A stretch of DNA of 28,356 nt from positions 1 to 28,356 of the forward strand of contig RFJD01000389.1 in NCBI GenBank assembly GCA_003695015.1, given 5' to 3'. The notes beneath the pieces were generated by a model that saw nothing but the letters and a program-made list of their open reading frames with translations, was not told where the DNA came from and did no database searches. This document shows, piece by piece, positions 6,644-14,218 of this stretch; positions within the stretch are counted from its first letter, which is position 1, and each line of letters opens with the position of its first letter. This DNA is from Verrucomicrobiota bacterium. GTDB lineage: Bacteria > Verrucomicrobiota > Verrucomicrobiia > Limisphaerales > J093. Made by a program: the position numbers and the translations under genes.

Positions 6644-7879
6644 TCAGGCCCGGCCCTCCAAACCCTCGACCGGGGTCTTGAGACCCAGACGCGCCGCCAC
6701 CTGGGCCACGTCCTTGTCGCCCCGGCCCGAGAGGTTCACCACGACGATCTGGTCCGGCCGCATCCTGGGGGCGCGCTCGATGGCCGCCGCCACCGCATGG
6801 GCGCTTTCCAACGCCGGGATGATGCCTTCCAGCCGGGCCAACCGCATGAAGGCCTCAATCGCTTGGTCGTCCGTGGCGTACGTGTACTCCGCCCGTCCTT
6901 GGTCGCGCAGCCAGGCGTGTTCGGGCCCGACCGCCGCATAGTCCAGCCCCGCCGACACGCTGTGCGTCAACTGGATCTGCCCGTGTTCGTCCTGCAGCAC
7001 GTAGGAGCGCGTTCCCTGCAACACCCCCAGCGAACCGCCCTGAAAACGCGCCGCATGGCGCTCGGGCACGATCCCCTCCCCGCCGGCTTCCACGCCCAAC
7101 AGCCGCACCTCACGGTCCTCGATGAACGGGTGGAACAACCCGATGGCGTTCGAGCCGCCGCCCACGCAGGCGATCAACAGGTCCGGCAGCCGGCCTTCTT
7201 TTTCGAGAATCTGCTCCCGGGCCTCGTCGCCGATGACCCGCTGAAAGTTCCGCACCATCACCGGATAGGGATGGGCGCCATAGGCCGTGCCGAGGATGTA
7301 GTGGGTGTTCCGGACGTGGGTCACCCAGTCACGCATGGCCTCGTTGACCGCCTCCTTGAGGGTCTTTTGACCGGCGTGAACCGGCACCACCTCGGCGCCG
7401 AGCATCTGCATGCGGTACACGTTCAACGCCTGCCGCTCGCAATCCACCGCGCCCATGTAGATGACGCATTCCATGCCGAACATCGCCGCCACCGTCGCGG
7501 TGGCCACCCCGTGCTGTCCGGCCCCGGTCTCGGCGATGATCCGTTTCTTGCCCATCCGCCGGGCCAGCAGCACCTGCCCCAAGGCGTTGTTGATCTTGTG
7601 GGCGCCGGTGTGGAGCAGATCCTCCCGTTTCAGGTAGATGCGCGCCCCGCCCAGGTCCCGGGTCAACCGCTCGGCCAGGTACAACGGCGTCGGCCGGCCG
7701 CAAAACTCGCGCAGGTAATAGCTCAGCTCGCGCTGAAACTCCGGGTCCTGCTGGGCGCGGAAGTATTCCCGCTCCAGCTCGAGGAGCGGATGCATCAGCG
7801 TCTCGGGCACGTACCGGCCCCCGTAAGGACCGAAACGCCCCGCGCTGTCGGGCAGTTTCTCGGCCGCCGCCAAACTCAT
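6644..7879 (-). CDS. trpB: Tryptophan synthase beta chain (TrpB1 type)
   Basis: 411 aa, normal TrpB length. The N-terminus GRFGPYGGRYVPETLMHPL is typical. The PLP lysine is K95 in LLHTGAHKINNA, the catalytic glutamate lies in ETGAGQHG (117-124), and the phosphate-binding GGGSNA is at 240-245. The beta chain joins indole and serine to make tryptophan (known), normally in complex with TrpA. No trpA or other trp gene is near: upstream is a prepilin-like gene and downstream a glycosyltransferase. A second, TrpB2-type enzyme lies at 16352-17716. A -10-like TAAACT sits seven bases before the ATG, so the mRNA may be leaderless. Confidence 0.96.
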   Translation of the reverse strand: MSLAAAEKLPDSAGRFGPYGGRYVPETLMHPLLELEREYFRAQQDPEFQRELSYYLREFCGRPTPLYLAERLTRDLGGARIYLKREDLLHTGAHKINNALGQVLLARRMGKKRIIAETGAGQHGVATATVAAMFGMECVIYMGAVDCERQALNVYRMQMLGAEVVPVHAGQKTLKEAVNEAMRDWVTHVRNTHYILGTAYGAHPYPVMVRNFQRVIGDEAREQILEKEGRLPDLLIACVGGGSNAIGLFHPFIEDREVRLLGVEAGGEGIVPERHAARFQGGSLGVLQGTRSYVLQDEHGQIQLTHSVSAGLDYAAVGPEHAWLRDQGRAEYTYATDDQAIEAFMRLARLEGIIPALESAHAVAAAIERAPRMRPDQIVVVNLSGRGDKDVAQVAARLGLKTPVEGLEGRA

Positions 7880-7886
7880 GGGCGGC

Positions 7887-7892
7887 AGTTTA
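7887..7892 (-). promoter_or_regulatory. Putative trpB -10 box seven bases before the start codon
   Basis: TAAACT on the minus strand (7892-7887) ends seven nucleotides before the ATG at 7879, the leaderless spacing seen for recG and iscX. The hexamer 17 bp further up is TTTCCT (7915-7910), a weak -35. No Shine-Dalgarno sequence is present. Confidence 0.4.
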
Positions 7893-7960
7893 ATCAGCCC
7901 CCGTCACGGAGGAAAGCGGGCAGTCTGATCCAGCGCGGCAACAGCCCCTTCGTGCGCGGA

Positions 7961-8791
7961 TCAATACGGATCGAACCAGCGGGCCACGTTGGCCCCTTTC
8001 TGGATGTCCATCACCTTCTGGTGGCGGAATTGCTCGATGTGCCCGTCGATGAAGCCCACGTTGATGTAACCGTTGTGGGTCACGAAGTGGCCATGGGAAG
8101 CGGTGCCGCCCGGGGTGAAGCTGGCGTTGCGCATCGTCGCGGGATCTTCGTTGAGCAGCAGCAACTTCTCGGTCGGCCGGGTCACCTGGGTGACCTTGAC
8201 ACCGCGATTCGAGGTCTGCCTGCCATTGCTCAGCTTTTCCCGGCGGTCCAAGCGGCTGTTCATGCTGTAGTTGACCCGCTGGGCGGCGCCAATCTGCCCG
8301 GTGCTCGGGCAGCGGTAGGTCTTGTGTTCGACGTCCATGTGCGTCCGCTCGTACAGGGCCGGACTGCCCCCTTGGTAGTACTCCGCACGGGTCACCCGTT
8401 TCTGGCCGGTGACGTGCGTCCATACCGAGCCCGCCTCCGGATGAAACCCGTAGCCGGGGTCCTTCCATCGGCTCGGCACGTTGGGATAGGTGTTTCCTTG
8501 GCCGCCCCAGACCCAGTCGGGATCCTCGTTCCGATCCACACCGCCCGGCCAGGGCAGATAGTCACCGGAATCGTCCGCATACATCAGGATGCCCAGGCTG
8601 ATCTGGCGCATGTTGCCCTTGCACACGGCCGAACGTCCCGCCTCCTTGGCCTTGGCCAAGGCCGGCAGCAACATGCCCGCCAGAATGGCGATGATGGCGA
8701 TCACCACCAGCAGCTCGATCAAAGTGAAGCCGCGAGACGCCCCTCTCTCCGGGCGGCACTGGCGGACCTTTCGGCAAGTCAAACGGTTCAT
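7961..8791 (-). CDS. Prepilin-type N-terminal methylation protein with H-x9-DG C-terminus
   Basis: 276 aa. After a short basic leader, the type IV prepilin/pseudopilin signature RGFTLIELLVVIAIIAILAG begins at residue 20, with cleavage expected after G21 and glutamate +5 at E26. It continues MLLPALAKAKEAGR, then CKGNMRQISLGILMYADDSG. Near the C-terminus H-NGYINVGFI-DG is an exact H-x9-DG motif. This architecture is hugely expanded in Verrucomicrobiota, Planctomycetota and Lentisphaerota (known); the proteins are thought to be processed by prepilin peptidase and to sit in the envelope, and the function of individual members is unknown. It stands alone on the strand, 81 bp before trpB. Confidence 0.9.
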   Translation of the reverse strand: MNRLTCRKVRQCRPERGASRGFTLIELLVVIAIIAILAGMLLPALAKAKEAGRSAVCKGNMRQISLGILMYADDSGDYLPWPGGVDRNEDPDWVWGGQGNTYPNVPSRWKDPGYGFHPEAGSVWTHVTGQKRVTRAEYYQGGSPALYERTHMDVEHKTYRCPSTGQIGAAQRVNYSMNSRLDRREKLSNGRQTSNRGVKVTQVTRPTEKLLLLNEDPATMRNASFTPGGTASHGHFVTHNGYINVGFIDGHIEQFRHQKVMDIQKGANVARWFDPY

Positions 8792-8920
8792 GTCGCAGGT
8801 GTTTTCAGATTGCGATGGTCAGAGCATAGAGCCCGCGCGGGGAGGCCGCCAAGCGGGTTTTCCACCGCCCACCCCGGGCGCCGCTCGCGCGTCGGGGTCC
8901 ATTTCCCGGCAACGGCGGGT

Positions 8921-9376
8921 TCAGCGCTGGACGCCGGCGCCGGAGCCCTCCCCGCCCGTGGGTTCGTAGCGGATGGCCACCCCCACGATGACGCGATCCC
9001 GGATGCTCCGGACGCTGGGCGACCACCACGGCCCCGACGTCCATGCGCCGGTCACCTCGACGCTGTCCTTGCGCAGCACCACGGCGTCGGCTCCCAGTTG
9101 GGCGGCCCGCTTGCGCAAGGCGGCCTCGATGCGCTCGATCTTGGGCGCCGGGTCCAGCGAAGCCGAAATCACCACCTCGCCCAGCTTCTGGAACGGCCGG
9201 TCCGGCTCGGACTGGAGGATTTGCACCTGGGCCGGATCGGTCGGCGCCAGGCGGGGCGCCCCCAGGTAGGGAATCGTTTCACTGGAAAGGGAACTGCAAC
9301 CGGTGGTGATCCCGGCCGCCAGGATCAAGCCGGCCAAGATCAACGGGGTCGCAACAGGTTTCAACTTCGGTTTCAT
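8921..9376 (-). CDS. Small secreted lipoprotein of unknown function
   Basis: 151 aa from ATG at 9376, whose ATGA overlaps the sixA stop codon. The N-terminus MKPKLKPVATPLILAGLILA is a signal peptide leading to a lipobox-like ITTGC, with the lipidated cysteine expected at C27. The mature part has a compact domain with FQKLGEVVISASL and RIEAALRKRAAQLGADAVVL, a pattern seen in small 'heavy-metal-binding/YbjQ-like' and DUF4156-like envelope proteins, but I cannot assign a family. A weak Shine-Dalgarno (GGAGAGG) lies about ten bases before the start, inside sixA. Translational coupling to sixA is clear from the overlap; the functional link is not. Confidence 0.75.
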   Translation of the reverse strand: MKPKLKPVATPLILAGLILAAGITTGCSSLSSETIPYLGAPRLAPTDPAQVQILQSEPDRPFQKLGEVVISASLDPAPKIERIEAALRKRAAQLGADAVVLRKDSVEVTGAWTSGPWWSPSVRSIRDRVIVGVAIRYEPTGGEGSGAGVQR

Positions 9377-9894
9377 GGTTCGAGATCCTCTCCGCCCAGC
9401 AGCCGCAACTGCCGCGGCGCCAACAACCACTCCAACACGCCACAAGGGCCCGGCTCCAAGGCGTTGATGCTCAGGCAGGCCAGGCCGCTTTTCTTGAACC
9501 GGATCGGCAGCATCGGCCCGCCGCCGATCAGGAGCGCCACCAGCTCACTCAGCCATGGTTCGTGCCCCACCAACAGGAGGTTTTCCGGCGGCGGCCGCAA
9601 GGACCGAATCTCTTGGATCAATTCCACCTGCCGGTCGTCCTCCGCCAACCACTTCGAAAACTCCACCTCCACTCCCGCATCCAGCACCGCCGCCACGATC
9701 TCCGCGGTCTCCCGGGCCCTCACCAACGGGCTGGACAGAATCCGGTCGAACCGCAAGCCCATGCGTCGCATCCCGCGCGCCGCCAGCTCCACCCGACGCC
9801 GCCCCTCCGGAGTCAACGCCCGGCTTGCGTCGTCCCGCAGTCCGGGGCCTTCGCGGGGTTCGGCCTTTCCGTGGCGGAGGAGGTAGAGCTTCAT
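9373..9894 (-). CDS. sixA: Phosphohistidine phosphatase SixA (histidine phosphatase superfamily)
   Basis: 173 aa. The catalytic RHG motif is at the extreme N-terminus (MKLYLLRHGKAEPRE, nucleophile H8). It is followed by LTPEGRRRVELAARGM, ILSSPLVRARETAEIV and LLLVGHEPWLSELVALL, which supplies the second active-site histidine. This short form with RHG at residues 7-9 is typical of SixA, which removes phosphate from histidine phosphotransfer domains (known in E. coli). In distant phyla the real substrate may differ. The gene ends in an ATGA overlap with the lipoprotein gene. It is divergent from the FG-GAP gene at 10020. Confidence 0.88.
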   Translation of the reverse strand: MKLYLLRHGKAEPREGPGLRDDASRALTPEGRRRVELAARGMRRMGLRFDRILSSPLVRARETAEIVAAVLDAGVEVEFSKWLAEDDRQVELIQEIRSLRPPPENLLLVGHEPWLSELVALLIGGGPMLPIRFKKSGLACLSINALEPGPCGVLEWLLAPRQLRLLGGEDLEP

Positions 9895-9984
9895 CGCGCC
9901 CCCAATCTGGGCCGGGCCGCCGTCCGGCGCAAGCCTGCCCGGGCCGGCCGGCCGGTCCCGCGTCGCCGCCGGCCGCGATGAAGC

Positions 9985-10013
9985 TTGACCCGGGCGGCGG
10001 GCCTTGCGACACC
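9985..10013 (+). promoter_or_regulatory. Putative promoter of the FG-GAP gene
   Basis: TTGACC (9985-9990), a 17-bp gap and a poor -10 (GACACC, 10008-10013) end six bases before the ATG at 10020. The spacing fits leaderless transcription, but the -10 match is weak. Confidence 0.35.
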
Positions 10014-10019
10014 TCCGCC

Positions 10020-11294
10020 ATGCAAAACCACGCGCGCCGTTGGCTCTCTCTTGCTGTCCTGCTGGCCGGCCTTCCCACCCTGGGCGGCGAGATCTCCTTC
10101 GAGAAACACCGGCTCACCCGGGAGTTCTGGGGTGAGGGGGCGGACTACGCCGACTTCAACCGCGACGGGCACAACGACGTCGTCTGCGGCCCCTTCTGGT
10201 ATGCCGGACCGGATTTCCGCCAACGCCACGCCTATGCGCCGGCCGAGGCGTCGTTCGTCCGCAAGGACGAAAACGGCCGCGAAGAACGGATCCCCGGCTA
10301 CGAAGGCGCCCTGGGACGCCGCAACGCCTACTCGAACTGCTTTTTCTGCTTCACCGACGATTTCAACCGGGACGGCTGGCCCGATGTGCTGGTGATCGGT
10401 CTGCCGGGCGAACCGGCGTACTGGTACGAGAACCCCCGGGGCAAGGCGGGCCACTGGCCCAAACACCTCGCCATCCCCGTCCCCGACGGCGAATCGCCGG
10501 TGTATATGGACGTGGACGGCGACGGCTGGCGGGAGATCGTCGCCTGCACGGGCGGCCGGATGGGCTACTTCGTTCCCAACCGGGAACACCCGACCGAGCC
10601 ATGGACCTTTGTCGCCGTCAGTCCCGGCAAGAACTATCACAAGTACTCGCACGGCCAGGGCGCCGGCGACGTCAACGGCGACGGCCGGGTGGACCTTCTC
10701 GAATCCAACGGTTGGTACGAACAACCCGCCTCCTTGGCGGGCCGGCCAGTTTGGAAGTTCCATCCCTTTGTGTTTTGCCCGCCGACCGACCCCGGCATCC
10801 CGGTTGGCGGCGCCCAGATCCATGTTTGCGACGTCAATGGCGACGGCCTCAACGACGTGGTGACGGCCATCGCCTGCCATGGCTATGGGTTGGCGTGGTA
10901 CGAACAACGCCGCGGCCCGGACGGTGCCATCGATTTCGTCCGGCACCAGTTCGTCGGCAAGAAACCGTCCGACAACCCGTACGGCGTGGCCTTCTCCCAG
11001 CCCCATGCCCTGGACATGGCCGACATCAACGGGGACGGCCTCCCCGACCTGATCACCGGCAAACGCTTCTGGGCGCACGGGCCCACGGGCGACGTCGAGC
11101 CCAACGCCCCGGCGGTCCTCTACTGGTTCGAGCTGCGCCGGCAGGACGGCCGGGCGGAGTTCGTGCCGCATTTGGTGGACGACGACTCGGGCGTGGGCAC
11201 GCAGGTGAAGGCCGGGGACATTGACGGCGACGGCCTGCCGGACATCGTGGTCGGGAACAAGAAGGGCCTGCACGTGTTCCTGCAACGGCGGTGA
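10020..11294 (+). CDS. Secreted FG-GAP/VCBS repeat protein
   Basis: 424 aa. The signal peptide is MQNHARRWLSLAVLLAGLPT, then GGEISFEKH. Seven calcium-loop repeats of the form D-x-[ND]-x-D-G follow: DFNRDGHNDVV, DFNRDGWPDVL, DVDGDGWREIV, DVNGDGRVDLL, DVNGDGLNDVV, DINGDGLPDLI and DIDGDGLPDIV. They are spaced as in a seven-bladed beta-propeller of the FG-GAP/VCBS type. Such proteins are abundant in Verrucomicrobiota and Planctomycetota and are usually periplasmic or cell-surface; the ligand is unknown. An earlier in-frame ATG at 9978 is possible but would hide the signal peptide behind 14 residues. It is followed by two strong hairpins and then the holin-like gene. Confidence 0.9.
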   Translation: MQNHARRWLSLAVLLAGLPTLGGEISFEKHRLTREFWGEGADYADFNRDGHNDVVCGPFWYAGPDFRQRHAYAPAEASFVRKDENGREERIPGYEGALGRRNAYSNCFFCFTDDFNRDGWPDVLVIGLPGEPAYWYENPRGKAGHWPKHLAIPVPDGESPVYMDVDGDGWREIVACTGGRMGYFVPNREHPTEPWTFVAVSPGKNYHKYSHGQGAGDVNGDGRVDLLESNGWYEQPASLAGRPVWKFHPFVFCPPTDPGIPVGGAQIHVCDVNGDGLNDVVTAIACHGYGLAWYEQRRGPDGAIDFVRHQFVGKKPSDNPYGVAFSQPHALDMADINGDGLPDLITGKRFWAHGPTGDVEPNAPAVLYWFELRRQDGRAEFVPHLVDDDSGVGTQVKAGDIDGDGLPDIVVGNKKGLHVFLQRR

Positions 11295-11305
11295 ACGAAC
11301 CGAAC

Positions 11306-11354
11306 CGGCCGTCCTCGCGGAAGCCCGCCCGGACGGGCTGGCGAGGATGGGCCG
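11306..11354 (+). terminator. Long GC-rich hairpin after the FG-GAP gene (terminator-like, no T-run)
   Basis: CGGCC(11306-11310)-GT-CCTCGC-gga-AGCCCG pairs with CGGGCT-g-GCGAGG-AT-g-GGCCG (11334-11354), a stem of about 19 bp with small bulges, starting 11 bp after the stop codon. No T-run follows, so it may be a transcript-end stabiliser or a Rho-associated structure rather than a classic terminator. A second hairpin, GGTTGGGGC/GCCCCgAACC, lies at 11365-11386. Confidence 0.5.
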
Positions 11355-11409
11355 TTGATGCGAGGGTTGGGGCCGCGCCCCGAACCGGGCGTCAGGCAAA
11401 CGCGGGACG

Positions 11410-11889
11410 ATGTATTCCGAGACCCAATTCCATGGCGAATGGCGGTGGCAGCCGTTCCTGAAACGCTGGGCGGTGACGACGCTGGGGGTGTTGGTCGCCG
11501 CCAACGTCGTCCCCGGCATCGAGTATCACTCGCTGGGGGCGTTGCTGGCGGCTTCGCTTCTGCTGGGGTTGCTCAACGCCTTCGTCCGGCCGTTTCTGCT
11601 CCTGCTGTCCCTGCCGTTGCTGGTCTTCACACTGGGGCTGTTCGTCCTGTTCATCAACGCCTGCCTGCTCTACCTGGTCGGCGGTCTGGTGGGCAGCGGT
11701 TTCGAGGTGCGGACCTTCGGCGCGGCGTTCTGGGGCGGCCTGCTGATCAGCCTGGTCTCCCTGGCGGTCAACCTGCTCACCGGAGGCAGCCGGGTCCGCT
11801 TCCGCTGGCGGCGGGAACACCGCCGGCGTTTTCCGCCGGAGGACGAACCGCCCGGGCTGGGCGGCAGCGGTCCGCTGATCGACGTCTGA
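11410..11889 (+). CDS. Phage holin 4-like (YvlD-type) four-helix membrane protein
   Basis: 159 aa with four hydrophobic segments, at roughly residues 20-37, 43-67, 69-93 and 104-124. The patterns LLGLLNAFVRPFLLLLSLPL and GLFVLFINACLLYLVGGLV match the 'phage holin family 4 superfamily IV' domain, of which Bacillus YvlD is the best-known member. Despite the name, most such proteins are chromosomal inner-membrane proteins of unknown role. The C-terminus is charged and cytoplasmic-looking (RVRFRWRREHRRRF). No phage genes are nearby. The stop codon is 12 bp from the stop of the convergent amidase gene. No ribosome site is evident. Confidence 0.85.
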   Translation: MYSETQFHGEWRWQPFLKRWAVTTLGVLVAANVVPGIEYHSLGALLAASLLLGLLNAFVRPFLLLLSLPLLVFTLGLFVLFINACLLYLVGGLVGSGFEVRTFGAAFWGGLLISLVSLAVNLLTGGSRVRFRWRREHRRRFPPEDEPPGLGGSGPLIDV

Positions 11890-11901
11890 CCGGTCCCGCG
11901 C

Positions 11902-12825
11902 TCAGCGCGCGTCCGAACCGCCGGCCGGGTCCTCCGCCCAGCGGCGCGTCAGGCCGCCATAAGCGTCCACCCGCCGGTCCCGCCAGAAAGGCCACCACCG
12001 GCGGCACTCTTCGATCCGCCGCCAATCCAGCTCGACCAGCAACGTCTCCTCGCGATCCTCCGGCGCCCGGGCCAACACCTCGCCCAGCGGCCCCGCCACA
12101 AAACTGCCGCCCCAGAACTCGATCCCCTCGGTACCCGGCGCCTCCTCGAACCCGACCCGGTTCACCGCCGCGACGAAGCAGCCGTTGGCAATGGCATGGC
12201 TCCGCTGGATCAACTCCCAAGCCTCGCGCTGGCGCGCTCCTTCGGCCGCCTTCTCCGACGGCAGCCAGCCGATCGCCGTCGGGTACAGCAACAGCTCCGC
12301 GCCCGCCATGGCCGTCAAACGGGCGGCTTCCGGAAACCACTGGTCCCAGCAGATCAACACGCCCAGCCGGCCGTGACGCGTCCGCCAGCTTCGGAAGCCG
12401 GTGTCGCCCGGCGCGAAGTAGAACTTCTCGTGGAACTGCGGGTCCTCCGGGATGTGCATCTTGCGATACAGGCCCAGCAGGGAACCGTCGGCGTCGATCA
12501 CCACCGCCGTGTTGTGGAACAGGCCCGGCGCGCGACGCTCGAAAAGGGAGACCACGACGACGACCTCCCGCTCCCGCGCCAGCGCCTGAAAGCGCCGGGT
12601 CGTCGGCCCCGGGATCGGTTCGGCCAGCTCCAGCAAGGCCGGATCAACCCGCTGACAGAAATAGGGCGTGGCGAACAGCTCCTGCGTGCAGATGATCCGG
12701 GCCCCCTGCTCCGCCGCTTCCCGCGCGGCGGCCAGGGTTTCCTCGATGTTGCGTTGGGGATCCGGATGCGCCCGCCGCTGCAGGAGGGCGAGTTTCACCG
12801 GGCCGGCTTCGTTGCGCGCTGCCAT
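11902..12825 (-). CDS. aguB: N-carbamoylputrescine amidase (carbon-nitrogen hydrolase)
   Basis: 307 aa, nitrilase superfamily. The catalytic triad is E49 (ICTQELFATPYFC), K122 (GLYRKMHIPEDPQFHEKFYF) and C159 (GVLICWDQWFPEAAR). The FATPYFCQ and PEDPQFHEKFYF segments and WDQWFPEAARL are characteristic of the AguB/plant NLP1 group, which converts N-carbamoylputrescine to putrescine, CO2 and ammonia (known). The partner agmatine deiminase is not in the window, so the polyamine route is inferred from family alone. The start at 12825 is supported by TACCGT six bases upstream (leaderless geometry). It follows the kinase gene on the same strand with 21 bp between them. Confidence 0.92.
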   Translation of the reverse strand: MAARNEAGPVKLALLQRRAHPDPQRNIEETLAAAREAAEQGARIICTQELFATPYFCQRVDPALLELAEPIPGPTTRRFQALAREREVVVVVSLFERRAPGLFHNTAVVIDADGSLLGLYRKMHIPEDPQFHEKFYFAPGDTGFRSWRTRHGRLGVLICWDQWFPEAARLTAMAGAELLLYPTAIGWLPSEKAAEGARQREAWELIQRSHAIANGCFVAAVNRVGFEEAPGTEGIEFWGGSFVAGPLGEVLARAPEDREETLLVELDWRRIEECRRWWPFWRDRRVDAYGGLTRRWAEDPAGGSDAR

Positions 12826-12831
12826 CGGCCG

Positions 12832-12861
12832 ACGGTAGAGCGGCGCTCAGGCCGCGGACAA
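12832..12861 (-). promoter_or_regulatory. Putative aguB promoter, leaderless geometry
   Basis: On the minus strand TTGTCC (12861-12856), 18 bp, then TACCGT (12837-12832), six bases before the ATG at 12825. It overlaps the end of the kinase gene. No Shine-Dalgarno sequence is present. Confidence 0.45.
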
Positions 12862-13890
12862 GCCGCGGGAACCGCGTCCCCGGCGGCCGGCCCGGGTGCG
12901 GGCGGTGTTTTCCAAGAGCTTGGTGCTGCCTCTGGCCCCGTTGATGGCTTCCGGGGGGATTTGCCCGAACAGTTCCCGCATGTAACGGCCGAGGGTCTCG
13001 TTCGTCGGCCCCAAGCCCTTGTGATAGATGTTCCACTCGAGGTCGTCCCGGAGATCGTCGGCGCTTTGGTAACGCCGAAGCGGATCCCGTTCGAGCGCCT
13101 TGGCCAGGATCCGCGCCAAATCGTCGTCGATGCGCGGATCCATCGCTTGGAAGGGCGGAAGCGGCTTCTCGATCACGTTCCGGCGGCTCTCCTCGCTGCT
13201 GCCGCCGCGGAAGGGATTGTGCCCCAGTAACAGCTCCAACAACACTACGCCGGTCGAGAACAGGTCGGATCGCTTGTCGGTGACGCGGAAGTCGGCCTGT
13301 TCCGGGCTCATGTAGGCCGGTTTGCCCACGGCCACCTCGCCTTCGCGGTCGGTCAGGTAGCCCCGCGCCTTGGCCACGCCGAAATCGGTCAGCTTCACGT
13401 CCCCTTCGAAGGCGATCATGACGTTCTTCGGGTTGACGTCGCGGTGCACGATGCCCAGCGGTTTGCCGTCGGGACCCCGCTTGGCATGGGCGTAGGCCAG
13501 GCCGCGGGCGATCCGGCTGGCGATAAACACCGCCATCTCCTTGGGAAGCTGACGTCCCTTGGACTCGAGCTGGCGGCGGAACTGCTCGAGGTTCACCCCG
13601 TTGATGTACTCCATGGTGATGAAGCAGAGGCCGTCGGCCTCACCGAGGTGGTAGGTTTGGACGATGTTGGTGTGGATCAGGTCCGCCACCAGCTTGGCCT
13701 CGCCGATGAAGTTGTCCATGAACATCTTCTGGCGGGCGAAGCGCTCCCGGATGGTCTTCAACGCCACCCGTTTCCGGAACCCGCGGGCGCCCAGTTGGGC
13801 GGCTTCATAGACGATCCCCATCCCGCCCTCGGCGATCTTGCGGGTCACCTCGTAGGTGAACCCGTCCTGGATGGTGAACAGCGGGGCCAT
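12847..13890 (-). CDS. Cytosolic Ser/Thr protein kinase (Hanks type)
   Basis: 347 aa from ATG at 13890 (a second ATG three codons up, at 13899, is also in frame). The kinase motifs are complete: glycine loop IAEGGMGIVYEA (19-30), VALK with K45, catalytic loop VHRDVNPKNV with D151 and N156, DFG at 169-171, and activation segment to YMSPEQADF. The HRD loop reads DVNPKN rather than DLKPxN, as in some PknB-like bacterial kinases, so it should be active. There is no transmembrane segment or sensor domain; the C-terminal 60 residues are basic and end in RAGRRGRGSRG. Targets are unknown. TTGACA at 13925-13920 stands at leaderless spacing from the 13890 ATG, which is why that start is preferred. Confidence 0.92.
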   Translation of the reverse strand: MAPLFTIQDGFTYEVTRKIAEGGMGIVYEAAQLGARGFRKRVALKTIRERFARQKMFMDNFIGEAKLVADLIHTNIVQTYHLGEADGLCFITMEYINGVNLEQFRRQLESKGRQLPKEMAVFIASRIARGLAYAHAKRGPDGKPLGIVHRDVNPKNVMIAFEGDVKLTDFGVAKARGYLTDREGEVAVGKPAYMSPEQADFRVTDKRSDLFSTGVVLLELLLGHNPFRGGSSEESRRNVIEKPLPPFQAMDPRIDDDLARILAKALERDPLRRYQSADDLRDDLEWNIYHKGLGPTNETLGRYMRELFGQIPPEAINGARGSTKLLENTARTRAGRRGRGSRGLSAA

Positions 13891-13896
13891 GACCGG

Positions 13897-13925
13897 CATC
13901 GTCTCCGCTCATCGACGCGTGTCAA
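13897..13925 (-). promoter_or_regulatory. Putative kinase promoter
   Basis: Perfect -35 TTGACA (13925-13920), 17-bp gap, -10-like ACGATG (13902-13897), six bases before the ATG at 13890. The -10 is poor. The 13926-14096 stretch between here and the tRNA holds nothing else that I can name. Confidence 0.4.
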
Positions 13926-14096
13926 GCCGCTTTCCTCCGACCCGGCATCGGCCCACGGCTGACCGGCGGCGGTCGCATCCGCTCCGCCCACCGTCCCGCC
14001 CAAGCCTCACTCCGGGCTGGATTCAGAAAAAAAACGGGAAACGCCCCCGGAAACGGACGACCAACGCGAAGCAGTGAAGGGGAAACAAAAAAAAGC

Positions 14097-14172
14097 TGGT
14101 GGAGCCGAGGGGATTCGAACCCCTGACCCCCACAATGCCATTGTGGTGCTCTACCAACTGAGCTACGACCCC
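14097..14172 (-). tRNA. tRNA-Ala, anticodon GGC, CCA encoded
   Basis: Read on the minus strand from 14172, a full cloverleaf forms: acceptor GGGGTCG with CGGCTCC, D arm GCTCAGTTGGTAGAGC, anticodon stem CCACA/TGTGG with loop ATGGCAT (anticodon GGC), T arm AGGGGTTCGAATCCCCT, then ACCA. The acceptor has the G3-U70 wobble that identifies alanine tRNAs, which agrees with the anticodon. It lies between recG and the kinase gene. A run of eight T follows two bases after CCA (14094-14087), probably the transcription stop, with the tRNA itself as the hairpin. TTGACA (14218-14213) lies upstream, overlapping the recG stop. Confidence 0.97.
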
Positions 14173-14189
14173 AGCCAAAGGCGGCGCAA

Positions 14190-14218
14190 ACGATGAACGC
14201 TCCGCCCCGGAATGTCAA
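14190..14218 (-). promoter_or_regulatory. tRNA-Ala promoter
   Basis: TTGACA (14218-14213), 17-bp spacer beginning TTCCGGGGC, weak -10 CATCGT (14195-14190), predicted start about ten bases before the tRNA. The -35 overlaps the recG stop codon. The -35 and spacer resemble the promoter of the structured RNA at 4513-4540. Confidence 0.5.

Noticed and set aside
6503..9886. 1127-codon plus-strand open frame
   Set aside because: Antisense to trpB, the prepilin-like gene, the lipoprotein and sixA, which all have full motifs; the translation is low-complexity.
11410..11889. Prophage signal from the 'holin' label
   Set aside because: The family is mostly chromosomal membrane proteins; no phage structural, lysis or integrase gene is nearby.
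12185..13230. Plus-strand open frame across aguB and the kinase
   Set aside because: Antisense to two genes with complete catalytic motifs.
14087..14094. Separate terminator hairpin after tRNA-Ala
   Set aside because: Only a T-run follows the CCA end; no extra stem is seen, so it is recorded with the tRNA.
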